Shown here one piece after another: positions 11,680 through 23,545 of a DNA stretch of 64,000 bases. The position numbers and the translations under genes were made by a program. Source of the DNA: Dactylis glomerata (lineage: Eukaryota; Streptophyta; Magnoliopsida; Poales; Poaceae); NCBI GenBank assembly GCA_007115705.1, contig QXEO01000216.1, positions 451,172 to 515,171 on the forward strand. Direction: 5' to 3'. How positions within the stretch are numbered: position 1 is the first letter of the stretch; the number at the start of each line of letters is the position of its first letter. The notes beneath the pieces were generated by a model. It saw nothing but the letters and a program-made list of their open reading frames with translations. It did no database searches and was not told where the DNA came from.

Positions 11680-12561
11680 TGATATGTCTCAAACGTATCT
11701 ATAATTTTTGATGCTCCATGCTTGTTTTTATACCATTTACCTTGTGTTTCGTTACACTTCGTGGCATTTTTATGCGATTTCCGGAACTATCCTATTGACA
11801 AGATGCCACAGTGCCAGTTCCCTGTTTTCTGCTGTTTTTGTGTTTCAGAAAAGCTACATAGGAAATATTCTAAGAATTGGACAAAACAACTTCGGAAACT
11901 CCTATTTTTCCTGGACGGTGGACGAGGACCAAACGGGAGCCGGAGAGGGGCCAGAGGCTGGTCACACCATGAGGGGGCGCGGCCCAGGCCCTAGTCGCGC
12001 CCACCTGTGGTGAGGAGCCCCTGGTCCATTCCTGACGATGCCCCATCGCCTATAAGAAGCCTCCCGACGGAAAACCCTACAACAATCGGCAAATTTCCAG
12101 AAAGAGTTCCGCAGCTCCGCCGCCGTCGAAGACAAATTTCGGGGGACAGAAGTCTCTGTTTTGACACCCTGCTAGGATGGGGAAGTGCCCCTAGAGCCAT
12201 CTCCATCGGTCTCCATCACCGTCTCTGCCGTTTCCATCGATCTCACCGCCATCTCCATCGCCGTTGCTGCCTCCTATGATGAGGAGGGAGTAGTTCTCCC
12301 CCGGGGCTGAGGGCTCTACCGATAGCTATGTGGTTCACCTCTCTCTCCTATGATTTGATCTTTATGTGATCGTGATCTTTGTATCTAGTTGAATTGGTAG
12401 ATGTTATTATTCAGATATTATGCTACTCCCGTGCTTTATATTTGTAATCTCCGGAGACACCTTGTATCATGATGTGAAGGTGACAGTGTGCGCATTATGT
12501 GTGTCTCTTTTGGGTAATGTCTCTATGAATTGTTGGTGTTTGTTGCAACCATCTAGTGCGT
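11680..12561 (+). repeat. Element A 3' LTR, first part
   Basis: This matches 5007-5888 with scattered substitutions. It is interrupted at 12562 by element B within the target TGCGT and resumes at 19130. Confidence 0.9.
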
Positions 12562-14159
12562 TGATATGTCTCAAACGTATCTATAATTTTTGATGCTCCA
12601 TGCTTGTTTTTACACCATTTGCCTATTGTTTCGTTACACTTAGTGGTACTTTTATACATTTTCCGGAACTAACCTATTAACGAAGTGCCACAGTGCCAGT
12701 TTCCTGTTTTCTGCTGTTTTTGTGTTTCAGAAGTGATACACAGGAAATATTCTCGGAATTGGACGAAACAAGTTCCTGAAGTCATATTTTACCCGGAAGC
12801 TTCCAAACATCCGAAGGAGAGAAGGAGTAGGGCCACGTGGGCCCCACACACACAGGCGGCGCGGCCAGGGGCCTGGCTGCGCCACCCACGTGTGAGGGGG
12901 CGTGGGACCCCCTCTGACATCGCCCTTTCGCCTATAAGTACCCCCCGACGAGAAAAACCTAAGGGCCCGATCAGTTTTCCAGAATACATCACGATCCGCC
13001 ACCGCCGTCGACCCGAAGATCGGGAGGGTCCAGAAGCTCTTCCCGGCACCCTGCCGGAGAGGGGAATCGCCACCGGAGGTCTTCTTCATCGCCATGCTTG
13101 CCTCCGGAGCGATGAGTGAGTAGTCTACCTTGGACTATGGGTCCATAGCAGTAGCTAGATGGTTGTCTTCTCCACCATGTGCTTCATGTTTAGATCTCAT
13201 GAGCTGCCCTACATGATTGAGATCACCGTTATGTAATTCTATGATGTTGGTTTGTTGGGATCCGATGAATATTGGTGTTTATGATTAAGTTGCTGTACTG
13301 AATTATATCTTTTGTTATCTCTATGTTGTTTATGATCTTGCATGCTCTCCGTTGTTAGTAGCTATCTTGGCCGAGTAGTTGCTAGTGACTCCAAGAGGGG
13401 GTATTTATGCTCGATAGTGGGTTCATGTCTCTATTTCACCTGGGGGAGTGACAGAAACCTCTAAGGCGGTAGATGTGCTGTTGCTACTAGGGAGAAAACA
13501 ACATTCATATGCTCAAGGGCATATGCTTTGTTTACATTACACACTTTGCTTAATGCAATTATCTGTTGTTCGCAACTTAATACTTCTAGGATGTTTGGAT
13601 GATATCCTCGGGGGTGGATTATTAGTCATAGATGCAGTTGGATGGCGGTCTATGTATTTTGTTGTAATGCCCAGAGTAAATCTCATAGTGATCTTCTTGA
13701 CATATCACGTTATCTTTATTCTATCAATTGCTCAACTGTAATTTGTTTACCCAGCATGTTATTTTATCTATGGAGAGACACCACTAGTGAACTGTGGACC
13801 CCGGTCCTATTTTAATCATATTGCAATCACCTGTTTACTTTTCCCGCACTGTTTACTTTACTCGCACATTACTACTGTTTTCCACTCGATACACTCATAA
13901 CCTTTGTTTCAAGCAAACCGGTGAGATTGACAACCTCATCGCAAGTTGGGGACAAAGTATTTGTTTGTGTGTGTGCAGGTTCCACAAACACCTTCAGTCG
14001 TCACCGTCTCTCTTCTTTAAGATCGACATTAAACCTTGGTTTCTTAACTGAGGGAAAACTAGCCGCTGCACTCATCATACCTTCCTCTTGGGGTTCCCAA
14101 CAGGCTGGTCATTCATCACGCACAAGGACTGTCTGTTGCCACATTCACCTGAAGCATCA
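12562..14159 (+). repeat. Element B 5' LTR
   Basis: It runs from TGATATGTCTC to CTGAAGCATCA, 1598 bp. It resembles E and G LTRs (in reverse complement) along its whole length, for example GACCCCGG near 13796 and GGTGAGATTGACAACCTCAT near 13920. Confidence 0.95.
12933..12938 (+). promoter_or_regulatory. TATA-like box, element B 5' LTR
   Basis: CGCCTATAAGTACC lies about 370 bases into the LTR and is followed by a GC-rich leader with CCGGCACCCTGCCGG. The 3' LTR has the same box at 17898-17903. Confidence 0.5.
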
Positions 14160-14169
14160 GCTACTTTTC

Positions 14170-14187
14170 TGGCGCCATTGCCGGGGA
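14170..14187 (+). other. Primer binding site, element B (tRNA-Asp type)
   Basis: TGGCGCCATTGCCGGGGA differs by one base from the tRNA-Asp complement and lies 10 bases after the LTR. Confidence 0.85.
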
Positions 14188-14348
14188 AGAGAGAAGACTT
14201 CTGCGAGAGGAGTTCTTCGCACACACATTCTTTACTTTGTTATTTGTTTTGCTTTACTTTATTTTATTTTACCTGCATTGCTTTTTATATCAAAAACCCA
14301 AAAAAATTAGAATCCTTGGTAGTTGTTATTTCCTTACTTTAGTTTATC

Positions 14349-14942
14349 ATGTCGTTTCCTAAGTTCGTTCTGGAGGACCTCTCTGTAGGGAGTGGTTCGA
14401 TTATTGGCAAAAGTAACATTGAGGAGTTCTTTAATCACATTAGTATGCATAAGGAAGTTGAGGAAAAGTCTTTGGTTGAGTTAGCTCCTAGCTATGAAGT
14501 TGCTTCTGCTCATTTAGTTCACATGTTAGAAGCTAGGTTTGCTAGTCTCAATTCTTCTATGCAATACATGTTCCTTAAGCTTCATGAAATTGAGGATCCC
14601 GAAAAGAAAGCTTTTATCTTAGAAACCTTGCGCACAGAATTTAGAGATGTTGCAATTGAGGCTAGGAAGGTTTTTAAGAAGTTTAATAAGCTTGGCTCGC
14701 CTGTTAAGGTTGTTGGTACGCCTGATGATTTTAAAACACCAATACCTTATGAACTTATAGGAATTCATGATGCCTGGGAAAAGAATTCTAGTTGGATTTG
14801 CCCTGAAAATCTTTTCGATGAAAGTAGTGTGCCAAAGCGTGATCGTAAAGGAGTTTCAAAAACTAAGTTGAACACATTTTCCTTCATTGTTGAAAAGATC
14901 TCTGCTGTTGATCTTAATGCTTCATCTCTTGATAATACCTGA
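14349..14942 (+). CDS. Unrecognised 197-residue protein of element B
   Basis: This is an intact ORF with ATG at 14349, 162 bases after the primer site, where gag would normally begin. It starts MSFPKFVLEDLSVGSGS and ends SSLDNT. I see no gag core, no CCHC knuckle, no protease or polymerase motif, no signal peptide and no membrane segment. The middle (about residues 30-125) is rich in Glu, Lys, Leu and Ala and could be helical. The C-terminal third contains Pro/Trp motifs such as DAWEKNSSWICPENLF. It is the only coding module of a young, non-autonomous retrotransposon. It could be a gag replacement, a captured host fragment, or a diverged gag. I assign no function. Confidence 0.7.
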   Translation: MSFPKFVLEDLSVGSGSIIGKSNIEEFFNHISMHKEVEEKSLVELAPSYEVASAHLVHMLEARFASLNSSMQYMFLKLHEIEDPEKKAFILETLRTEFRDVAIEARKVFKKFNKLGSPVKVVGTPDDFKTPIPYELIGIHDAWEKNSSWICPENLFDESSVPKRDRKGVSKTKLNTFSFIVEKISAVDLNASSLDNT

Positions 14943-17511
14943 TTCGCAATTTTCTGCGCCTAGCTCAAAGGCGTTAAAGAAAAGCACTCTTGGGAGATAA
15001 CCCATTGTTTACTTTTCAGTACTTTTTCTTTTATTTGAGTCTTGGAAGTCATTACTACTGTAATGACTACTCCTTATCTTGTTTATTTCGTTTTTGTGCC
15101 AAGAGAAGCCTCTAATTTGAGTGAGGTAAAAATTTGGGGTTATTGCTGTCCTGAAACTGTTTTCGGTGCTGCACCGTAAAAATTCGTGAAAATTCTCTGT
15201 TTATCTTTTGGACCTGCGATTTCTTGTGCATATGCCCCAGGTTATATCCAAACTTTTCTTAGTTGAACACTTTTTGATTTGAGCAACGGAAAATCCCTAA
15301 AAAATTCGTCCATTATCAGCTGTCCAGTTTTGACAGATTTCTGCCAATATTTGTTTTTGCCACTTTATCGCTTTCTTTTGAGTTCTTTTTGATCATGAAA
15401 CTCTTGTGGAAGTTGCTACAGTAGTATATACTTTATATGTGGTGGTTTTGGGTTGAAACCTGAAGCTAAAAGAGGTTGAATATATTTTATGCTTACACTA
15501 ATGTTGCTAATAGAATTGTGTTTAGTTTTGTATAAAGGAAGTTTTCAAGTGTAGGGATTGGAGAATGATGAGATGAGTTGAAGAATGGACAAAAGCTCAA
15601 GCTTGGGGATGCCCATGCATCACCCCAATAAATATCCAAGAAGTACAAGCGTCAAAGCTTGGGGATGCCCCCGAGGCACCCCTTCTTCATCGGCAAAAAT
15701 CAGGTCACCTTTCAAAACACTATATTTTTATTGCTTCATGCACTATGTGTTTTTCTTGGAGCGTCAGTTGTTTTAGTTTTCTTAGTTGGTTTAGTTTGTT
15801 TGTTTGCTACAATAAATGGTTGGACCCCAACAAATTTTCTTTGGAAGAGATATACTCGTTTTCATTTGCAAAGAACGCTCTAGTTTTCACTCTTATTAAA
15901 AATCGAGCGTTCTACTTTTTCTGCTACTGCTTTTGGTTTTCGTTTTCGCCTTGATATGCGTTCAGATCTTGTCATATCTTCTCATCAAGGTGTATTTTTG
16001 CCTCTGATCTTTATTGGTTTTCATCAAAAGAGGTGTTTATAAAAATTTCGAATGGTGTTGGAAAAGAGAAAAAGCTTTGTGCAAAATAGTGGTACAAGAA
16101 GGAGCTTGTGTAGACTGCGGCTTAGGCTTTTTCATGTCATGCTTGATGTCTTTTTGATAGTATGCTTAGTGGTTTTTCTGTAGCATGACTTGTCTCAAAT
16201 AACTGAGATTGCTTAATGAGCCTTTGGAAAAATCATGCGTTGTTTTTATTGTATGGAAGCATTATTTTGGTTTTCTCCTTGATGCTTTATTTGGGTTGAC
16301 TTGGCGCATGCTCACACATGTTAGACTCTTACAAAGTCGCCATTAGCCTTCATGATCATTTAGTTTTTGACTTTTGATGCCATCGTATGCTTCTTTTAAT
16401 GTCGCTTTGTTGCTTTGCATGATTATGGCAATTATTGCTCTCTTAGTTGGTCGCTCCCAGTCTTTTGCTAGCCCTCGCCTTGTACTGAGTATGAGCTCTA
16501 CTCGTGCATCCAACTCCTAAAAACCAAGTTTGCCATTGTGTCCACTATAAATTCCTATGCATGGTATTTGTAAGCCATTCCAAAGTAAAATTTTCGTGTG
16601 CTACCTTTCAAAAACCTTCAAAATACTTCTCGTTTTGTGACACTGTTTTTAGCTCATGGGGACGTAGTGGTTGGATTTGCTATCTTCCATATTGCTTATT
16701 CCAAAAAGAAAAAAACAGGGAAAAAAGAAAGAAAAAAGGCACACCTCCAAAGAATGTGAATGTTGGTGGGCACCCGATGGAATCGGTTAGCCATGGTATG
16801 TGAAAGGAAAAGGTGGGGAGGAGTGCCAAGTTTTATAAAAAGAGCACAAGAGTGCCAATCTCTCTCTCAAAAACTTGCTTTATTTTTGTATGGAAGATAG
16901 TAAGAACCCCATTGCCAGTCGTTGACAAAGACAACCACCTCTCAAAATCAAGTTTTATCTCTCTGTTTTACAAATGAAAAGCTCTAGCACATGTTTAAAT
17001 CACTGCTTCCCTCTGCGAAGGGCCTTTCTTTTACTTTTATGTTGAGTCACCACCTTCTTTCTTTATGCACCATTAAGAGAGCATAGTTGTCATTCTTAGT
17101 GTGATATGCATTGTCCCAAAGTTCATTGATTGACTCATATTGTTGGCTTCACTTGTTCTCAAATTATTTGTATCTAGTCGCCCTCTTAAACTTTGAGGTG
17201 TCCTATGCATTTATGTTTTGCTCTCTTTGAAGGACAAGCTGAAAACCATTTGTATGTTTTTCCTTATGATTTGAACACACGTTTGACTTTCATTGTTTCA
17301 TTACCATGATCTTTTGTTTGTGTTCATTTACATGTTTACAACATGGTTGCTAAGTTCTTATTGTCATGATTATATCTTTCATGCCCATGTTTTAAGTTCT
17401 ATTGATCCCAGCTCACCAATGCTTACATATATGATCAAGATTGTGTAGGTGCATGTCACCTCAAAAATTATTCTTTGTTATCACTTACCTACTCGAGGAC
17501 GAACAAGAGTT
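14943..17511 (+). mobile_element. Element B non-coding 3' internal module
   Basis: This is about 2.6 kb without a supported gene, parallel to A 9112-11664. Shared blocks include GGGAGATAACCCATTG near 14991, the pair AAGCTTGGGGATGC at 15599-15612 and 15655-15668, an A/G-rich run near 16705-16740, and ACTCGAGGACGAAC just before the polypurine tract. Short ORFs in it (for example 15585-15954) are not conserved in frame with A. Confidence 0.75.
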
Positions 17512-17526
17512 AAGCTTGGGGATGCT
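17512..17526 (+). other. Polypurine tract, element B
   Basis: AAGCTTGGGGATGCT lies directly before the 3' LTR start at 17527, the same as in A. Confidence 0.75.
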
Positions 17527-19124
17527 TGATACGTCTCAAACGTATCTATAATTTTTGATGCTCCATGCTTGTTTTTACACCATTTGCCTATTGTTTCGTT
17601 ACACTTAGTGGTACTTTTATACATTTTCCGGAACTAACCTATTAACGAAGTGCCACAGTGCCAGTTTCCTGTTTTCTGCTATTTTTGTGTTTCAGAAGTG
17701 ATACACAGGAAATATTCTCGGAATTGGACGAAACAAGTTCCTGAAGTCATATTTTACCCGTAAGCTTCCAAACATCCGAAGGAGAGAAGGAGTAGGGCCA
17801 CGTGGGCCCCACACACATAGGCGGCGCGGCCAGGGGCCTGGCCGCACCACCCATGTGTGAGGGGGCGTGGGACCCCCTCTGACATCGCCCTTTCACCTAT
17901 AAGTACCCCCCGACGAGAAAAACCTAAGGGCCCGATCAGTTTTCCAGAATACATCGCGATCCGCCGCCGCCGTCGACCCGAAGATCGGGAGGGTCCAGAA
18001 GCTCTTCCTGGCACCCTGCCGGAGAGGGGAATCACCACCGGAGGTCTTCTTCATCGCCATGCTTGCCTCCAGAGCGATGAGTGAGTAGTCTACCTTGGAC
18101 TATGGGTCCATAGCAGTAGCTAGATGGTTGTCTTCTCCACCATGTGCTTCATGTTTAGATCTCATGAGCTGCCCTACATGATTGAGATCACCGTTATGTA
18201 ATTCTATGATGTTGGTTTGTTGGGATCCGATGAATATTGGTGTTTATGATTAAGTTGCTGTACTGAATTATATCTTTTGTTATCTCTATGTTGTTTATGA
18301 TCTTGCATGCTCTCCGTTGTTAGTAGCTATCTTGGCCGAGTAGTTGCTAGTGACTCCAAGAGGGGGTATTTATGCTCGATAGTGGGTTCATGTCTCTATT
18401 TCACCTGGGGGAGTGATAGAAACCTCTAAGGTGGTAGATGTGCTGTTGCTACTAGGGAGAAAACAACATTCATATGCTCAAGGGCATATGCTTTGTTTAC
18501 ATTACACACTTTGCTTAATGCAATTATCTGTTGTTCGCAACTTAATACTTCTAGGATGTTCGGATGATATCCCCGGGGGTGTATTATTAGTCATAGATGC
18601 AGTTGGATGGCGGTCTATGTATTTTGTTGTAATGCCCAGAGTAAATCTCATAGTGATCTTCTTGACATATCACGTTATCTTTATTCTATCAATTGCCCAA
18701 CTGTAATTTGTTTACCCAGCATGTTATTTTATCTATGGAGAGACACCACTAGTGAACTGTGGACCCCGGTCCTATTTTAATCATATTGCAATCACCTGTT
18801 TACTTTTCCCGCACTGTTTACTTTACTCGCACATTACTACTGTTTTCCACTCGATACACTCATAACCTTTGTTTCAAGCAAACCGGTGAGATTGACAACC
18901 TCATCGCAAGTTGGGGACAAAGTATTTGTTTGTGTGTGTGCAGGTTCCACAAACACCTTCAGTCGTCACCGTCTCTCTTCTTTAAGATTGACATTAAACC
19001 TTGGTTTCTTAACTGAGGGAAAACTAGCCGCTGCACTCATCATACCTTCCTCTTGGGGTTCCCAACGGGCTGGTCATTCACCACGCACAAGGACTGTCTG
19101 TTGCCACATTCACCTGAAGCATCA
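17527..19124 (+). repeat. Element B 3' LTR
   Basis: It starts TGATACGTCTC, is 1598 bp long and ends CTGAAGCATCA. It is the partner of 12562-14159 and includes a TATA-like box at 17898-17903. It is followed by the second TGCGT. Confidence 0.95.
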
Positions 19125-19129
19125 TGCGT

Positions 19130-19682
19130 TCACGGTGACAGTGTGGGACAACCTAGTTTGGGGAAATATGGACTTTGAGGAGTGCTTCGTAGCCCTACGC
19201 ATGATTAGTGTTCGTTTTCCATTGGAGAATTGTTTTGAGTTGCATATTGAAGTTAGTATCTATTGGTTCAATTATGTTATATTTGTTGAGAGTGTGTCCA
19301 CTAGTGAAAGTATGATCCCTAGGCCTTGTTTCCAAGCATTGCACACCATTTCCTTTCAGTTTTGTTACATGTTTGCTCGCAGCGATATTTATTTCAGATT
19401 ACATTTACTACTTATAATCATCACTACTACTTGTATTATACTATCTCTTCGCCGAACTAGTGCACCTATACATCTGACAAGTGTATTGGGTATGTTGGGG
19501 ACACAAGAGATTTTCTGTATCGTAATTGCAGGGTTGTTTGAGAGGGATAGCTTTGACCTCTTCCTCCCTGAGTTCAATAAACCTTGGGTGATCCACTTAA
19601 GGGAAACTTGCTGCTGTTCTACAAACCTCTGCACTTGGAGGCCCAACACTATCTACAAGAACAGACGCGTGCGTAGACATCA
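19130..19682 (+). repeat. Element A 3' LTR, second part
   Basis: It resumes exactly after the second TGCGT and matches 5889-6441, ending GTAGACATCA. The hAT sequence resumes at 19683. Confidence 0.9.
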
Positions 19683-20471
19683 AAGTCCACCAAGCAGGTC
19701 AGTTTAGTCCATCTGTTTGGTGCTCGATGATTTTGCCGTGACTCCCACTTTCTTTGCCGAGGCTGAGCGGTGAACGCCTATCGTATCGCCTTCCTAAAAA
19801 AATAGATCTGATCTTCTCCGGTCGATCTGCCATGGGGATGCCGCCGCTAGGCGCTCGCAAGCTACACCAAGCGCCCCCAGCTAGCAGAACACGGCATGGA
19901 GTCCCCGCTAGCGATGCTGTGCTGCTATAGATTCTTTGTTCAAGGTTTGATTATTCCAACCGCCGCTGTGCCGCAACATCGTCGAACTCCCAGATCGTAC
20001 TCATCAAACACTTAAATCTAGAGGTACTGCTTGTACACTTGTATAGTATACTACTACTTTTCTTTCAGCACTCGCGCGCGTGTACTACTATCAAACCTAG
20101 TACTAGCTTATAGCAGATCATCAATGATTTGTTGTTCAAGCCCGGTACAAGGCTAGTAAAATCAAACACCCTTTTATCTATAATCGGCACATGATTTTTT
20201 ATAAATAGGATCGTTTAAAGTCTAAATTTTTATTTGTTCAACTCGTTATTTTAGGGGCTTTTTGATTTATGGTTGATAATTTTGCATCGTCAACTGTAGC
20301 ATAGTATATTGTCCAGGGACTATTGCTTCTACAACAGCTTTGCTTCCTCCTATTTGCTTCTACTTTGCTCGTTAGCGTGAAGGCTATTAACTTTGCCGGG
20401 TTGATTTTTTTTGGCTCCCTCTTGCCTCGCCCCCCCTATACCTAAATCCTGGCTCCGCCCCTGCTTCTTGG

Positions 20472-20986
20472 GAGCCCTCTCCCATGGGGATGGGATCCAT
20501 AGGGGATGAAAAAACGTGGCTTTTGGCGGCTGCAATTCGTGGGTGGAGGAGTCCCCCACGAGTTAGGTTCCCTCCCTTTATATAGCTTCTCGGATTTCCG
20601 TCACCCCATCTAGGGTTGCAGTAAATCGGTCTTATCTAGGAATTAGTTAAATTTTATGTCTAGAACGTTTCTCGCGAAATTTCCAACAACTTTGTAGTTG
20701 GGGAGTTTTCTGTTTGACGCCGTCTTCGACCCGTAATGTGACCATCTTCGAAAAAAGTTATGGGACAGATTTCTGGAAAGTCCCGATTTGACTCCAATAA
20801 GTTTTCCTCTTGTATTCTTGGTAATTCCTACACATCAAAGTGTAAAACAAGAACATTGTGTACTTTTGCAACTATTAGTAGGTTAGTCCAAATAAATCAT
20901 GAACTTTATATAAAAACAAGTTTCGAAAGAATAATATTAGCATAAATCCATCAAAAATTATATATAGATACGTTATGGACGTATCA
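20472..20986 (-). repeat. Element C 3' LTR, second part
   Basis: It continues the LTR after the hAT and matches 26186-26699 (for example GAGGAGTCCCCCACGAGTTA near 20550). It ends in ACGTTATGGACGTATCA, which is the TGATACGTCC start of the LTR on the - strand. Confidence 0.85.
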
Positions 20987-23091
20987 ACATCCCCAAGCTT
21001 AGTATCTGCTCGTCCTCAAGTAGGTAAACGATAAAAACAATATAATTTTTGATGCTGAATACTATGATCAGGTCTTTAAAAATTATATAACAAATGAACA
21101 AATGATGTATAGATAATAAAATTTAGCAATCATGTTACCTAATAATAAGATATCAACAAACTAAGAGTTCATAGTATGAAATTTATAATCATCAACAAGA
21201 TTGTAATGACCATAATAAAGCATGGTAGAGTCGTATCTCACTTGCCTGAATTTGTATAGCAAAACATAAATGCCCGGGCAGCTTCAAAGTTCAAAGGGTG
21301 ACTAGATACAATTAATTTGAGAACAAGCAATAACATAATCATGAATCAATCAATAATAAATTTTGGGACTATGCACATTATACTCAGAATGACAACTATT
21401 CTATCTTAATTGGTGCATACGGATAGAAGATGAAAACTCAACATAAAATTAAAAAGAAAGGCCCTTCACAGAGGGAAGTAGGGATTAACAAGTTTTATAA
21501 AGCTTCCAAAAAATATGGTACTCATTAGCTCCGAGCTCTTATTGCCCCTATCATAAGCATCTTGAATGGTTAAAGTTAATGTGAGGGCAAATATGAGTTA
21601 TATGCTTGACAAATCAGAAGTTGAAAATCTCATGCCCCCTGAATACGAGTACCTAAACCTCATGCTACTCAACTTAAGTCCCAAATAAGTTCTTGTTATT
21701 GTAAGCATACATATATTATTGAGAACACCAACGGGGTACCTCCTGCTCCATGATATGGGAGTTTTCCCATACCAAAATGACAAGACAAACAGACAATGAG
21801 CATCTCAGCAATCCTTTTATTTACTATGGGCATAGTTTTTTATTAAAGATGCTTTACAGAATGCTCACTATGGTATGCTATAAATTTCCACCATGAATGA
21901 TGCATGGCTTGGGTTGGCCGCCCAGGCGTTTCTCTAACACATATACAAACTCCATGAACTTACAAGTTTTCATTTTATTTTGCACCGCTAGGCATCCATA
22001 GACAAAAGAACATGATATCAACTAAATAGGAATAAGTGCAATGTTGAAAGCGTGCCCCATGAAAGCATGATTGTGCTAACTCCCAACTCACAATTTGCAA
22101 GCATATAATCTTCATAAGATAGTCACAATGGTTCAAGTGTATTAAGTGCAAGAAAGTAAATGTGCCATCAAGTTTGTGAGAGCTTTACTAACTAATTTTC
22201 TCATAACAAGCATGTAATTTGGAAGATAGATAAAAACATGATGAATATACTTGGAATAGCAATGATGCTAATAGGTAGATATGGTGGACACATTGGCAAA
22301 CTTTAGTTTTTTGGGAGTTGGATGCACGAGTAGAGCTCATACTCAGTACAGGTGAAGGCTAGCAAGAGACTGGGAGCGACCAACTAAGAGAGCAATAACG
22401 GCCATAATCATGCATAGTCACAAAACATTATTAATCAAAGCATAAAGTGATATTACAAGTCAAAAACTAAATGATCATAGAGGCTTGAGGTGACTGGTTT
22501 ATAGTCATAACATGGTGTGAGCATCCGTCAAGTCAACCCAAATAAAGCATTAAAGGAGAATACCGCAATGCCATACCATCTTATGAACAGGACAATGCAT
22601 GTTAAGGTCAAAATGACATAATATACAGTATTAGCTAGTTGAAACTAACCATAAGAAAACATAAACTACTAAACAATATCATTTACACATCATTTTGAAG
22701 TTTACTAAACTTTGAATCACCTCTCCAAACAAGAGATAAATAAAAGATATGACGATCAACTTATTAATGTAGCTTGTGTTTGCTGCTAAGACAAATAAAT
22801 AATAAGATACAGACGCTCCAAGTTTATTCAAATTTCTATGTTGCTCAAAAAAACAAAGTTTAAAGGTTTGCAAACTGAGGGGTTATTGATGAAGAGGGAT
22901 GCGGAGACATCCCCAAGCATATGACTTTGGCCATTCTTCAATATTTCTCTTTTTGGTGTTCCTTCATTCTCTGTGAAAAAAACTTCAACACAAAAATTTT
23001 CCCATTCTTTTCTGCGGTTAGACATTAGTGCAATAGATAATATTTCCAAAGTGCTTCTGACAAGGTTTTAACCCAGCAATGCCCATATTTA

Positions 23092-23545
23092 GGGGCTTTC
23101 GATTCATGGAGCGTATGTGGGCGCTTAGTGGAATTGACGGCTTCAGACAGAAACATGACGCACATAGGAGTTTACCCAGGTTCGGCCCCCCGGAGGGTAA
23201 GACCTACATCCTGCTTGTCTGATCTTGTATTGCTTATATAGTTGGAGCTGTTACAATGGTGCACAGATGAGATCTGGCGGAGGTGGAAGAAGATGGCGTG
23301 GCTAGCCTATATACGTGGGATCTATGTGAGATCATGTGTCTATGCGAGATTAGAGATCGATGCCTCTTGGCCACCCCTCCTAGCCCTTATATGGGGGGCG
23401 AGGTCTCGGGATCCAGTCCAAGTCGGTTACAGGTGTATGTGAACCCTAATTAGTCTTGGACTTCTTGGGCTTCGAGTGTCCATCTTGTTCTTGGGCTGTA
23501 GCAGGTAGGCCAATATCGAGGACCCGAGGGGTCATACCCTCGTCA
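23092..23545 (-). repeat. Probable solo LTR or LTR fragment of another element
   Basis: This block is more GC-rich than its surroundings and reads, on the - strand, TGACGAGGGTATGACCCCTC at its start (23545), with TATAAGG near 23395 and a conserved GTTTACCCAGGTTCG stretch (+ strand, near 23173) that I know from grass LTRs. I could not find its left boundary or a convincing target duplication, so the extent is approximate. Confidence 0.4.

Larger units (their letters stand above)
12562..19124 (+). mobile_element. Non-autonomous gypsy-type element B, complete
   Basis: Two LTRs of exactly 1598 bp flank a 3.4-kb interior. Perfect target duplications TGCGT lie at 12557-12561 and 19125-19129. By eye I count about 22 differences between the LTRs (about 1.4 percent), about 20 of them transitions. 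This makes B clearly the younger of the A/B pair. It has a primer site, one intact 197-codon ORF, the shared non-coding module and a polypurine tract, but no gag or pol domain that I recognise. Movement would need proteins from another element. Confidence 0.93.
5007..19682 (+). mobile_element. Non-autonomous gypsy-type element A (whole footprint)
   Basis: The order is 5' LTR 5007-6441, tRNA-Asp primer site, gag-like frame, about 2.8 kb of non-coding DNA, polypurine tract, and a 3' LTR split at 12562 by element B and completed at 19130-19682. No protease, reverse transcriptase or integrase is present. The flanks AAGCA (5002-5006) and AAGTC (19683-19687) match at three of five positions, so the target duplication is only suggestive. 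The two LTRs differ visibly more than those of element B, consistent with A being older than its guest. Confidence 0.85.
4840..20463. mobile_element. Non-autonomous hAT (DTA) element, carrying A and B inside
   Basis: The left end reads TAGGGGCGGAGGCAGG. The reverse complement of the right end reads CAGGGGCGGAGCCAGG, so there are imperfect terminal inverted repeats with a CAGGGGCGG core typical of plant hAT elements. The 8-bp flanks CTTCTTGG are identical (4832-4839 and 20464-20471). The element's own DNA is about 950 bp (4840-5006 and 19683-20463). It has no transposase frame, so it would have needed a hAT transposase in trans. Retrotransposon A is inserted at 5007. Confidence 0.85.

Noticed and set aside
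5002..19687. Perfect target duplication for element A
   Set aside because: The flanks AAGCA and AAGTC share only three of five bases. I list A on LTR, primer-site and polypurine evidence instead.
18886..19707. 273-codon + strand ORF
   Set aside because: It crosses the B 3' LTR, the TGCGT duplication, the A LTR end and hAT sequence, so it is a by-product of nested insertion.
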